Source of the DNA: Actinomycetota bacterium | GTDB taxonomy: Bacteria > Actinomycetota > Humimicrobiia > Humimicrobiales > Humimicrobiaceae | Length of the DNA: 51,152 nucleotides | NCBI GenBank assembly: GCA_028717265.1 | Contig: JAQUOE010000008.1 | Location: 1-51,152 of the forward strand | Direction: 5' to 3' | Shown: one piece after another, positions 17,783 through 26,894 of the stretch | Layout: each line of letters opens with the position of its first letter | Numbering within the stretch: the stretch's first letter is position 1 | The notes under the pieces: generated by a model | Databases searched by the model: none | What the model was told of the DNA's origin: nothing | The model's input: the letters and a program-made list of their open reading frames with translations, nothing else | Program-made: the position numbers and the translations under genes

Positions 17783-19171
17783 TTATTCTGGTTCTACATG
17801 AATTACAATTTCATTTATATTTCTAAATTTTTTCTTTATATCATCTTCTATTTTCGTGATTATGGAATGTGCCTTTTTAATATCGAGATCTTTCTCGAGC
17901 CTGCAGTGAAAAGCCAGATTATATAAACCATCTTTCTCAAGTAGTGTAAAATTATGGCATGTTTCCGGACTTACATATAATGATATCTCATCTTTGATAT
18001 CGGAAATAACTTTTTCGGATTTTTCAGTTATATCGGTCCAGCTTTCACTGCTCCTTGAATCTTCAATATGAATGTATATGCTGCGTATGTTTTCTATCTT
18101 TTCTTTGATCTTTTCTTCAGTAATCTTTGTCAATTTTTCGGTTTCTTCAAGTTTCAAGTATTTATTCAATTCTATGTGGATGGAAATATCAATTAAGTTA
18201 TCGACATTATATATAAAAATGTTATGAATATCTTTTATGTATTGCTGATTTAATATAATTTCTTTTACGTATTGCTCTATATTGTTTTTGGAAGGCAGAG
18301 ATTTTATTTCTATGATTGTTTCCGAATCCGGAATATTGCTTCTTATTTTATTCTTTATTCTATCCTTGATTTTTTCGACCTGCGATAAATACAAATTGCT
18401 TTTCAAACAGATTTCCAGATTTATAAACTTTATATTACCAACTTCATGTATTTTTATTTTATTGACAGATCTTATCTCCCTTATATCCTGTAATATTTTC
18501 GAGACATTATCGGTGATCTCTTTTGGAATATAGTCCATTAGATTTTTTACTGTACTGATCAAGAGTCTTGAACAAAAAATTAAAACAATCGCAGAAACTA
18601 TTATTGAAGCAATGGGATCAGCCATATAAAATCCCGTATTTGCTATCAGAAGTCCGATTATTACAACAACCGAGCTTATTATATCGGCGGAATAATTTAA
18701 AAAATCAGCTTTAAATGCATAAGAATTATATTTTCTTGCAGCTTTTCCAATGTAAAAAACTCTTATTATATTTAAAACTATTGAAATTATCAGGATCAAA
18801 AATACATACCAGTTCAGTTTCAATTCAAAATTTCTATAGATTATTCTCTGGATCGATTTATATATAATAAAAAAGCACAGAGCGGAAATTATGCTGGTTT
18901 CCAGGAAAGCAGAGAGATTCTCATATTTTCCATGCCCGTAAGGATGGTCTTTGTCGGCAGGCCTTGTTGATATTCTTATTGCCAGAAAGGTTATGAGGAC
19001 AGTAACTATATCCAGGCCATTATTCAGAGCTTCCGAAAAAACGCCCATACTATTTGTAAAATAAGCTATTGAAATCTTTATGACAACCAGAAATATAGAT
19101 ACCACCAGGGAAAAAAGTGCTATATTTCTTTTATGTGAATCTATTAAAATTATTGATTTATCTTTTTTCAT
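17783..19171 (-). CDS. Cation diffusion facilitator with three C-terminal domains
   Basis: Metal/proton antiporter of 462 aa. Residues about 15-225 hold the six-helix CDF transport domain. Transport-site ligands align with YiiP positions but read Asn50-Asp54 in helix 2 and Asn159-Asp163 in helix 5. Zinc carriers use Asp/His-Asp with His-Asp. The site-B motif PADKDHPYGHGK keeps D73, H76 and H80. After the membrane part, the family's cytoplasmic dimerisation fold appears three times (about 225-295, 300-370, 385-462), where most members have one. The substrate is uncertain: the Asn-Asp signature leans towards manganese-type carriers, not classic zinc exporters. It is divergent from the rimK-like gene. 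Confidence 0.88.
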   Translation of the reverse strand: MKKDKSIILIDSHKRNIALFSLVVSIFLVVIKISIAYFTNSMGVFSEALNNGLDIVTVLITFLAIRISTRPADKDHPYGHGKYENLSAFLETSIISALCFFIIYKSIQRIIYRNFELKLNWYVFLILIISIVLNIIRVFYIGKAARKYNSYAFKADFLNYSADIISSVVVIIGLLIANTGFYMADPIASIIVSAIVLIFCSRLLISTVKNLMDYIPKEITDNVSKILQDIREIRSVNKIKIHEVGNIKFINLEICLKSNLYLSQVEKIKDRIKNKIRSNIPDSETIIEIKSLPSKNNIEQYVKEIILNQQYIKDIHNIFIYNVDNLIDISIHIELNKYLKLEETEKLTKITEEKIKEKIENIRSIYIHIEDSRSSESWTDITEKSEKVISDIKDEISLYVSPETCHNFTLLEKDGLYNLAFHCRLEKDLDIKKAHSIITKIEDDIKKKFRNINEIVIHVEPE

Positions 19172-19352
19172 GTTGCCGGAAGTATAAATATCAGTAAATA
19201 ATATCTCCTGCCTGAGAGTTAGAACATATCAAAATTAATTTTTTAACGTTATTTTTCCTATTCTAACCTGTTTAATTTTAGTATAAAATATCACTATTTA
19301 TAAGAGGCAATTTTAATATTTTACTTCTTTTGTTTTACTTAAAAATTAAATT

Positions 19353-20261
19353 ATGAAACCAATTAAAATATGGATACTGGAAAGAAAATCTGATTTTAAT
19401 TCCTATACGACTAAAAGGTTTTATGAAGTCGCAGGGAACGCAAATATAGAATTAAAATTGGTGGCCCCTGAAGAGTTAGATTTGATCGTTACAAAAGAAG
19501 ACAAAAAAAGTATTATCTACAACGGTAATATAATAGAACTTCCTGATTGTTTGATTCCAAGAATTGGAACTGTTACATATTATGCACTTGCTATAATCAG
19601 GCATTTCGAAAGACTGGGAGTCTTCATACTGAATCCAAGTCAGAGCATGGAGACAGCGAAAGATAAACTTTCGACATTACAGCTTCTATCATCCAATAAC
19701 ATCCCCATACCCAAGACAATGCTTGCCAAGTTTCCTTTGAATACCTCTTTTGTGGAAAAAGAATTTTCTTATCCTTTGATAATAAAAACAGTTATAGGGT
19801 CCAAAGGGAGGGGCGTCTTCCTCGTAGAAAATAGAAATAAATTAAATGACCTGGTGAATCTGCTGGAAATTTCAAAAGATCCTAAAACTAACTTAATCTT
19901 ACAGGAGTTTATCAGTTCCAGCAAAGGAAGGGACATAAGAGTAATTGTTATCGGCGGCAGAGCAATTGGCGCTATGCTCAGAACGGCATCAGATGATAAT
20001 TTTAAAGCAAATTATTCTGCAGGAGGAGAAGTCATATCCTACGAAATAAATCCTACTATTGAATGGCTCTCTGTTGAATCGGCCAGAATAGTAGGTCTTG
20101 ATATCGCAGGAGTTGATATTCTATTTGATCAAAATAGTTATAAAGTTTGCGAAGTAAATTCTTATCCCGGATTTGAAGGATTTGAAAAAGCTACTCAGAT
20201 AAATATACCGGAGGAAATTTTTAAATATATTTTCGTCCGTCTGGGGGGAACTTCTTCTTAA
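19353..20261 (+). CDS. RimK-like ATP-grasp ligase
   Basis: The only plus-strand protein gene in the window (302 aa). It has the RimK/LysX-type ATP-grasp fold: an N-terminal pre-grasp region (1-110), AKDKLSTLQLLSSNNIPIPKT, an ATP lysine region PLIIKTVIGSKGRGVFLV, LILQEFISSSKGRDIRVIVIGG, and a metal site VDILFD...VCEVNSYPGFEGFE. Such enzymes join an amino acid to a carboxylate, as in glutamate addition to ribosomal protein S6, LysW-dependent biosynthesis or coenzyme tails. No LysW or S6 gene is nearby, so the substrate is open. There is no clear Shine-Dalgarno before the ATG; the upstream TAGTATAAAAT could be a -10 region. Confidence 0.87.
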   Translation: MKPIKIWILERKSDFNSYTTKRFYEVAGNANIELKLVAPEELDLIVTKEDKKSIIYNGNIIELPDCLIPRIGTVTYYALAIIRHFERLGVFILNPSQSMETAKDKLSTLQLLSSNNIPIPKTMLAKFPLNTSFVEKEFSYPLIIKTVIGSKGRGVFLVENRNKLNDLVNLLEISKDPKTNLILQEFISSSKGRDIRVIVIGGRAIGAMLRTASDDNFKANYSAGGEVISYEINPTIEWLSVESARIVGLDIAGVDILFDQNSYKVCEVNSYPGFEGFEKATQINIPEEIFKYIFVRLGGTSS

Positions 20262-20276
20262 AAATTATCTGTATTT

Positions 20277-21644
20277 TTAACTTATTTCCAGAACTTCGCT
20301 GCTGGTTTTGCGGTTAAAGATCCTCAATTCACAGAATATGAATATTCCTGCTATGGTAATAGATAGAAAATCAGCAACAGGCATTGCCAGCCAGATTCCA
20401 TTTAAACCAAAAATTTTTGGCAGTAAATATATAGCCGGGATCAAAAATAAAAATTGCTTGGTAGAAGTAATCAGCAGTGATTGTACGGGTTTTCCCAGAG
20501 ACTGGAAGAAACTTGCACTGACCATATGCATTCCAACAAAAGGGAAAAAAGCAACCAGTAATCTTAAGGGCATTATTCCCATATTGATGAGAGACTGATT
20601 GCTGCTAAAAATGCTTAAAAAATACCCGGGAAAGAACATCATGGGTATAAAAGCAATCAATGATATGATAGAGGTCCATATTATTGTTAGCCATAATATT
20701 TTCTTGACTCTCTGATATTTTTTCGCGCCATAATTAAAGCTTGATATAGTAGCGAAACTCTGTGATATCACCACTATTGGTACCTGTATAAATCCAATCA
20801 TTCTGTAGCCTATGCCCAGAATAGCTATATGGATATCATTCCCGTATACACGGAGTGACCTGTTGAAGATAAGAATGACTACACTTGTGACAGTCATCAT
20901 GATAAAAGTCGGGCATCCGATCAGCAGTATTTCTTTTATTTTTTTGAAATCTATCCTGAATGTTGAAGGTTTGAGTTTATATATGCTTTTCCCCCATATA
21001 TAGAACCATATTATAAGAATCGTACTCAATGTCTCACCGATAAGTGTCGCTACAGCGGCTCCTCTTATACCCATTTTAAAACCAAAAATAAAGATCGGAT
21101 CAAGAATGATGTTAAGTATGGATCCGACAGCTATAAAATACATTGCAGCCCTGGGCTTCCCTTCCGCCCTTACAAAATCATTTGTAGTAATCAGAAACGA
21201 AAGAAGTATAAAACCGGGGAATACAATAATAAGGTATTCTTTTGCAATTGGTATAACGTCTGCAGAGGCACCAAAAAATAAAAGTACCCTGTCGATAAAT
21301 ATATATGCCAGTGCTATGAAGGTAATATTTAACAGTAAATTTAATATAACTCCGTTTCCCATAGAATTTACTGCTCTTTTTACATCATTCTTGCCCAGAG
21401 CTCTTGAAATTATGGAAGCGGAACCTGTTCCAACCATAAGTCCGATAGCCATTATAGAAAGCAATATCGGCAATGCTATTGAAAGAGCTGCTATCCCCAG
21501 AGGGCCTACTCCCCTTCCTACAAAAATCGTATCCACTATGATATAAAGAAATCCTGACAGCAGCCCGAGAATTCCTGGTATTGCAAAACTGAAGAGTAAC
21601 TTATTCAAGTTACCCTCCAGTATTTGTTTTCTTTGATTATCCAT
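20277..21644 (-). CDS. MATE-family efflux transporter
   Basis: Twelve-helix membrane transporter of 455 aa, MATE family (NorM/DinF/MepA-like). It shows PGILGLLSGFLYIIVDTIFVGRGVG near the N-terminus, GTGSASIISRALGKND around 73-88, and a second half starting near residue 230 that repeats the fold. These carriers export cationic or hydrophobic compounds, or sometimes lipid-linked intermediates, using sodium or proton gradients. It follows the glycosyltransferase gene by eight bases. The pair could make and export a glycosylated lipid or pigment, but that is inference. The start is close to the upstream stop and its ribosome site is weak. Confidence 0.9.
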   Translation of the reverse strand: MDNQRKQILEGNLNKLLFSFAIPGILGLLSGFLYIIVDTIFVGRGVGPLGIAALSIALPILLSIMAIGLMVGTGSASIISRALGKNDVKRAVNSMGNGVILNLLLNITFIALAYIFIDRVLLFFGASADVIPIAKEYLIIVFPGFILLSFLITTNDFVRAEGKPRAAMYFIAVGSILNIILDPIFIFGFKMGIRGAAVATLIGETLSTILIIWFYIWGKSIYKLKPSTFRIDFKKIKEILLIGCPTFIMMTVTSVVILIFNRSLRVYGNDIHIAILGIGYRMIGFIQVPIVVISQSFATISSFNYGAKKYQRVKKILWLTIIWTSIISLIAFIPMMFFPGYFLSIFSSNQSLINMGIMPLRLLVAFFPFVGMHMVSASFFQSLGKPVQSLLITSTKQFLFLIPAIYLLPKIFGLNGIWLAMPVADFLSITIAGIFIFCELRIFNRKTSSEVLEIS

Positions 21645-21652
21645 ATATATAT

Positions 21653-22840
21653 TTATTTTGGAAATTCATTCGCAAATTTAGCCGAATATCTGTATGTCCT
21701 GCCTTTCCATCTTACCTGAGATTTTTCTTTCTTTTGGAATAAAAGCTTGAAATTCATAAAGACCATATAAGCTATCGATACCGGATGTAAAAATATATCA
21801 ATGATTTTTCCATTTATCTTTATTTTAGCCATTGTCCTTGTTAATAAAATACTCAGGACTTGAAACAGAAGCAATGATAGGCTCGAATAGAATAATATGT
21901 TTGTCCTGAATTCAACAAACGGCAGTATTGCCAGCAATATAAACGGGAGCAAAAAGAAAACGAACATAACAAGAATAATTGATGAAACTCCGAACCTGCT
22001 GTTGAAATTCCCAAGAAAGATTCTGCAAAAGCCCTCGTATATTTCGTTGAAATTATCGTATAATCTGGTTGAATAGATCTTTCTTCCATTAAAAATCATG
22101 AATTTATATCCCTTCCTGATAAATAATTTTGAGATAGCGGTATCTTCCACACAGCTATTTTTTATACATCTGTGTCCTCCCATATCCCGGTAAATATCTC
22201 TTTTTACGATCATCAGGCTTCCTATCCCGCTGCCGAATACGGGAATTTTAGATCTCCGGATAAAAAGGAGAGGTGGGATCAAAATCTGAAAATTTGTCAG
22301 ATTGATAACCATCCTTTCATGAAATGATCTCATGACCTGCTCGGGACATGCCGACAATAAATCCAGTTTTTCCTGTACAAGACAGCTCAACGCACTGGTC
22401 ACGGATTCTTTTTTATGTATTGTATCCGCATCGGTAAAAAATAAATATTTGCCTTTGGACTCCTTAAATAATTGATAACAGGCATAATTTTTACCTGTCC
22501 ATCCCTCTGGCAAACCTTTGCCTTTGATCAATTTTACTTTTTTATAGGTATTAGAAATATCTGCCGTAATTCTTGCGGTATCATCCGTGGAATTATCATT
22601 GAGCACCAGAATTTCCATATTGTCATAATCCTGCGTTATTAAGGAAAGCAGGCATTCCCTGATATTTTTCTCCTCATTTCTCGCAGGTATAAGAACCGAT
22701 ATAAGTGGATTCTCTTTTTTTATCTCAGGCTGCAACCTGTAATTTGTTATATCTTTAAAAAGAATAGAATTAATAAGAAAATTTACAAAAAACGCAAATA
22801 ACAGAGAAGATACTACTATATTGTATATTAAAAATACCAT
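21653..22840 (-). CDS. Membrane glycosyltransferase family 2 (CrtQ-like)
   Basis: A 395-aa GT-A glycosyltransferase with an N-terminal membrane helix (about 3-25) and two or three C-terminal helices (about 285-360). The donor-binding part reads SVLIPARNEEKNIRECL, EILVLNDNSTDDT and the metal motif FFTDADT. GVEDTAISKLF-type acceptor residues (CVEDTAISKLF) and a C-terminal QVRWKGRTY follow, similar to CrtQ-type enzymes that glycosylate carotenoids and other lipids. No carotenoid genes were seen here, so the acceptor is unknown. Likely acts at the inner face of the membrane. An extended -10 promoter lies about 55 bases upstream. Confidence 0.86.
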   Translation of the reverse strand: MVFLIYNIVVSSLLFAFFVNFLINSILFKDITNYRLQPEIKKENPLISVLIPARNEEKNIRECLLSLITQDYDNMEILVLNDNSTDDTARITADISNTYKKVKLIKGKGLPEGWTGKNYACYQLFKESKGKYLFFTDADTIHKKESVTSALSCLVQEKLDLLSACPEQVMRSFHERMVINLTNFQILIPPLLFIRRSKIPVFGSGIGSLMIVKRDIYRDMGGHRCIKNSCVEDTAISKLFIRKGYKFMIFNGRKIYSTRLYDNFNEIYEGFCRIFLGNFNSRFGVSSIILVMFVFFLLPFILLAILPFVEFRTNILFYSSLSLLLFQVLSILLTRTMAKIKINGKIIDIFLHPVSIAYMVFMNFKLLFQKKEKSQVRWKGRTYRYSAKFANEFPK

Positions 22841-22898
22841 TTAAAATAATAATTGTTTTCTTGTTATTGAATTTTATGGACTTCTTTACGGAGTTTTT

Positions 22899-22907
22899 AT
22901 TATATCA
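22899..22907 (-). promoter_or_regulatory. Extended -10 promoter for glycosyltransferase-MATE pair
   Basis: The minus strand reads TGATATAAT: a perfect -10 hexamer preceded by the TGn extension, with no good -35 at 16-18 bases. It lies about 59 bases before the glycosyltransferase start, in the 244-base gap after the LVIVD lipoprotein gene. No terminator with GC pairs was found in that gap. Confidence 0.45.
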
Positions 22908-23084
22908 CAGCATTTAATCTTAATTCATAATCTTTTATATTTTACTCTGTAAATAATACTGATAATTCAAAAGGAACATTTTAATATTTTATTATACATT
23001 AGTAAGAATACTGCATAAAGGAAATTCTTGTAATATGAAACAGTAAATGTTTTTTAGGATAGTTATATTCTTAGTTGTAGAATA

Positions 23085-25508
23085 TCAATCAAGCATTATA
23101 TCCCGCAGGTCGATATTTGATACTTTGAATAAAAATTTCTGTTCTGTTTTGGGAACCCTTTCACTGTCCCATGAAAATAGGAATCCATCATAATAATAAC
23201 TTCCCCAGTCCATTGTCTTATTTTCATAAAGGTACCCGGAACCCTTTTCAGTGGCGATATCCAGATAAGAATTGGCTGACATAAAATCGTCTTCCGGTGT
23301 AATATCCACCGGTATCCATCCGTAATCGGGCATCTGTATTTCTATCCAGGCATGTCCCATATCAATTTCTTTTTCATTCTCAAAAAGAATCGTATAAACG
23401 GGAATACCTGCCGCAAGTCTTGCGGGTATGTCTGCTGCCCTCAAAAGAGCGGCATAAAGTATGGCATAATCGCTGCATATTCCTTTTCCTCTTTCCAGTA
23501 TTTCCGACGCGTAAAGTAATTCATAATCTTTTTCTTCGACACGCGAAAAATCATAATAAAGATTACGTTTTACATAATTATAAAGAATTTTTGCTATTTC
23601 TACCGGATCTGTCTCGCTCCCGGTAAGTGATTTCGCAATATTAAGAATTTTAGGATTATCAGAATCAATAAACAGATCATCCGAAGTATACCATATGAAA
23701 TCAGGATCATCCCTGTCATAATCCGAATAATTGACTTCAATATCTCTATATCTGAATTCATAAACTGTTGTATCAATAACAACTGATACAGTCAGACTTT
23801 TTCCTCCGGCAAGTTCTCCATCTATTTCGAAATGAAGCAGAGCATTTCGGTAATTATCCAGCAGTTCAGCATAATCAGGATAATTAGCTGAATAATCATT
23901 TATTATCTGATATGGATAATAGGTCTGTGGAACTCTTATAAAACAATTTATATCTTTAAGGTTATCAACACTATTATTAAAAAGAGTATAATCTATTTTT
24001 ATTTTAAAATCATGCTTTACGGAAGATGCGATGGGTAAATCAATTTCTTCAACCGCTATTTCCGTAGTTGCCTCATCGCTTTCTGCTCCATCTGAGACAA
24101 TAAGTCTTACTTCATAGACTCCGGATTTATTAAAATAATAAGTAAAGGTCTCTTCATCCGAATTTTTAATTCCATCTACTTCCCATAAATATTCCAATTC
24201 ATCTCCATCAGGATCGAATGCTTCCCCGGCGCTAAAATATACCGGATTTTTTATTTGATAACTGCCTCCCTCCAGTTTGTCTCCTGTAACTTCTATTACA
24301 GCTATCGGAGGTAGATTTTTATCCTGAATGTCGACATAATACAATTTTTCTTCTCCTCCGGAATTGCCGGATAGCTCCATAATGCTCATTCCCCCGAATC
24401 CATCTGCAATATATCCGTAATTGCCTTCAAGTGTTATATCGTAGGAAGCCCCATCAGTGTTCAAACTATCCGCAATAACAGGATCATTGCTATTCTCTAC
24501 ATCTACGGCATATATTCCGCCTGATAAACTTGATACATAGATATAATCACCGGTGCCGTCCAATTCCCATGCACCACCCGGAATCTCACACCATCCGGCA
24601 GTTTTCAGGTTTGATGGATCTTCTATGCTCACGATCTGCAGCAAGCTTTCGGCATAATTATTATTATCCTCTTCATTCCGGCAACTTGATATATAAGCAT
24701 GATCTTTAGTAACATACAGACCCCATGAACCTGAAGGGATGACACACGAATTTATAAATTCAGGGCTATCTTTATTTTTTATATTTATAATAAGCAATCT
24801 GCTTTTATTCGAATATTCTATTTCATCATAATCATAAAAATTTACATTTATATATGCCAGATCATCTTTTACCCATATACTTGAAGGTAATCCGTCTATT
24901 TCAAACTTACTCACTATTTCAGGATCTCTTTTATCCGAAATATCTACTATTTCCAGATTGCTTGTTTCCAGGGTTCCATCTTCTACAGCAGTATTGATAT
25001 ATGCGCAATCTTCATCTATAAACATACCGTATACGGACTTATTATTATTTTCTCCCGTGTTATAATTACCGATAAGTCTGGGATTTTGCCGGTCTTCAAT
25101 ATCTACTATATAAAATCCGCAATTGGTATAAATATCATTATAATCATTACTTATCCATTCCGTATAAGATATATACGCATAATCGCCTTTTACGATAACG
25201 ATATTCGCTGATTCCAGATCTTTGCATCTCCCTGCTATAAAAGGATTCTTTTTATCTCTGATATCTATTACATAAAGGACACCGAGATCATTTGTAAGAT
25301 ATGCATAATTTCCGCTTATGCTTATATCTATAGCCTGACCGGATATATTCATACTACCTGTAAGATGTGAATCGGGAATACCGGAAAATATTCCCGCTTC
25401 TACTATTTCTTCATCTTTCCCGCTGCGGCAGGAAGTAAGATACGAAACCAGAAGTATTATTATCAATAATAAGAATATTTTCTTGATTGTAATCTTCGGA
25501 TTATTCAT
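23085..25508 (-). CDS. LVIVD-repeat / PKD / transglutaminase-like lipoprotein
   Basis: Large surface lipoprotein (807 aa). The signal peptide ends in a lipobox LTSC with Cys27. Residues about 50-395 contain seven LVIVD-type repeats (patterns such as GNYAYLTNDLGVLYVIDIRDKKNP), which suggests a seven-bladed beta-propeller. A PKD domain follows (about 400-487, with DPDGDELEYLWEVDG and YEVRLIVSDGA). The C-terminal part (about 620-760) is a transglutaminase-like papain-fold domain with a full triad: C678 in GKGICSDYA, H719 in GHAWIE and D735 in PVDITPED. It could be a protease, peptide cross-linker or amidase acting outside the cell on proteins or wall peptides. It lies 37 bases after scpB. The combination is unusual and the substrate unknown. 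Confidence 0.88.
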   Translation of the reverse strand: MNNPKITIKKIFLLLIIILLVSYLTSCRSGKDEEIVEAGIFSGIPDSHLTGSMNISGQAIDISISGNYAYLTNDLGVLYVIDIRDKKNPFIAGRCKDLESANIVIVKGDYAYISYTEWISNDYNDIYTNCGFYIVDIEDRQNPRLIGNYNTGENNNKSVYGMFIDEDCAYINTAVEDGTLETSNLEIVDISDKRDPEIVSKFEIDGLPSSIWVKDDLAYINVNFYDYDEIEYSNKSRLLIINIKNKDSPEFINSCVIPSGSWGLYVTKDHAYISSCRNEEDNNNYAESLLQIVSIEDPSNLKTAGWCEIPGGAWELDGTGDYIYVSSLSGGIYAVDVENSNDPVIADSLNTDGASYDITLEGNYGYIADGFGGMSIMELSGNSGGEEKLYYVDIQDKNLPPIAVIEVTGDKLEGGSYQIKNPVYFSAGEAFDPDGDELEYLWEVDGIKNSDEETFTYYFNKSGVYEVRLIVSDGAESDEATTEIAVEEIDLPIASSVKHDFKIKIDYTLFNNSVDNLKDINCFIRVPQTYYPYQIINDYSANYPDYAELLDNYRNALLHFEIDGELAGGKSLTVSVVIDTTVYEFRYRDIEVNYSDYDRDDPDFIWYTSDDLFIDSDNPKILNIAKSLTGSETDPVEIAKILYNYVKRNLYYDFSRVEEKDYELLYASEILERGKGICSDYAILYAALLRAADIPARLAAGIPVYTILFENEKEIDMGHAWIEIQMPDYGWIPVDITPEDDFMSANSYLDIATEKGSGYLYENKTMDWGSYYYDGFLFSWDSERVPKTEQKFLFKVSNIDLRDIMLD

Positions 25509-25545
25509 GTCTTTATATAGAAACTTAAACCCTGTCTTTTGATTT

Positions 25546-26124
25546 TTATTCGTCTATTTTTATCATATCTTCTTCATATTCTTTGAAATCTTCCAGGGGA
25601 GGGAGTTCATTCAGGCTTTCTATTCCTATCAGTTCCATGAACCTCTCGGTTACTTTATATAAAATGGGATTGCCAGGCTCTTTAAGTCTGCCCGCATCTT
25701 TTATCAATCCTTTGTCTACCAGTGTCAATATTACGCTATCGGTTCTGACTCCCCTGAGTTCTGCAATTTGCGTCCTGGTAACGGGCTGCCTGTAAGATAT
25801 GATTGCAAGAGTCTCCAGTGCGGCCTGTGAAAGATAGGTACGTATATTGGATTTAATAAATTTAATAAGTACCTCACTCAATGAGGGATTCGAATATAAC
25901 CTGAATCCACCTGCTACTCTTTTGAGAATAAATCCCCTATTATTATCGATATATTCCTTTTCCATAATTTCTATTATTTCGTTTATTTTTTTTTCACTTA
26001 TTCCGAGTGCTGCCGATATTTCCCTGGCACGGACTATCCCTTCAGAAACAAAAAGTATTCCTTCTATGCAGGTTTTTAGCCATTCTTTTTCTTTTTTTGA
26101 TTGTATATTACTATTATTATTCAT
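25546..26124 (-). CDS. scpB: Segregation and condensation protein B
   Basis: Kleisin-associated subunit of the SMC-ScpAB condensin that compacts and separates the chromosome. The 192-aa chain has two winged-helix domains. Typical sequences are IEGILFVSEGIVRAREISAALGIS, the core SQAALETLAIISYRQPVTRTQIAELRGVRTDSVI, and LKEPGNPILYKVTERFMELIGI. An acidic C-terminal tail follows. It lies 22 bases after scpA, the usual pairing. The partner smc gene is not in the window. Confidence 0.96.
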   Translation of the reverse strand: MNNNSNIQSKKEKEWLKTCIEGILFVSEGIVRAREISAALGISEKKINEIIEIMEKEYIDNNRGFILKRVAGGFRLYSNPSLSEVLIKFIKSNIRTYLSQAALETLAIISYRQPVTRTQIAELRGVRTDSVILTLVDKGLIKDAGRLKEPGNPILYKVTERFMELIGIESLNELPPLEDFKEYEEDMIKIDE

Positions 26125-26146
26125 TTAATATCTTACAAGTTTTATA

Positions 26147-26893
26147 TTATTTTATTCTTTTTATAATGATACTACCGAAATTTTCAAATTGAATAATATC
26201 TATTTCATTCTTCTTATATAGTTCCAACAGTGACAGGAAACTTACTATTTTATCAATAATCCTTTCATATTTTAACGTTATTTCCTTGAATGTTATATCA
26301 TCCTTAAGATATAATAATTTCTTTATTCTTTTCATCTCTTCAAAAATATTTATACCTGATCTTTGATTGCAAAAACTTCCTAAATCCAATTTTTCCTCAT
26401 TATATTTAATAAGCCTCGAAGCTATAACCGATAATTCTTCTATATTTATATCCCTGGTAAAATCAGGCAATAATTTTAAAAATTCTTTCTCGATTGGAGC
26501 TTCTCTTATAAAATACAAAGATTCCTTTTCATAGATGCTTCTTAGGTAATTGGATATTTTCTTGAATATTCTATACTCTTCTTCTCTTTTTTTTAGAATT
26601 TCGATATCTATTATATTTTCATCGTCACCGGCAGTCCCATTTTTCGAGGGAAGCAGCGATCTTGATTTTATTTCCAGTAGAATGGATGCAACATATATGA
26701 ATCCTGACAGAGTATCGAATAATATGTTTTTTTTATCTTTTATATAAGATATAAAATCTTTTGTGATGATGCTTAAACTGATTTCATAGATATCTTCTTT
26801 TTTTTTCTGAACCAGATCCAGAAGCAGATACAGGGGGCCTTTAAATTTTTTATATTCTACTAAATAATCTTTTACTTCTATGCAGTTTTCCAA
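26147..26893 (-). CDS. scpA: Segregation and condensation protein A
   Basis: Kleisin subunit bridging SMC heads. The N-terminal part (YKKFKGPLYLLLDLVQKKKEDIYEISLSIITKDFISYI) is the conserved SMC-contact region. IYVASILLEIKSRSLLPS follows, then a charged central linker and a C-terminal winged helix (about 165-245, ending in ENFGSIIIKRI). Length 248 aa is typical. It begins one base after trpS ends and is followed by scpB. Confidence 0.95.
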   Translation of the reverse strand: MENCIEVKDYLVEYKKFKGPLYLLLDLVQKKKEDIYEISLSIITKDFISYIKDKKNILFDTLSGFIYVASILLEIKSRSLLPSKNGTAGDDENIIDIEILKKREEEYRIFKKISNYLRSIYEKESLYFIREAPIEKEFLKLLPDFTRDINIEELSVIASRLIKYNEEKLDLGSFCNQRSGINIFEEMKRIKKLLYLKDDITFKEITLKYERIIDKIVSFLSLLELYKKNEIDIIQFENFGSIIIKRIK

Positions 26894-26894
26894 T

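Noticed and set aside
21853-22089. 78-aa minus-strand ORF inside the glycosyltransferase gene
   Set aside because: Out-of-frame shadow within a complete, family-typical coding region.
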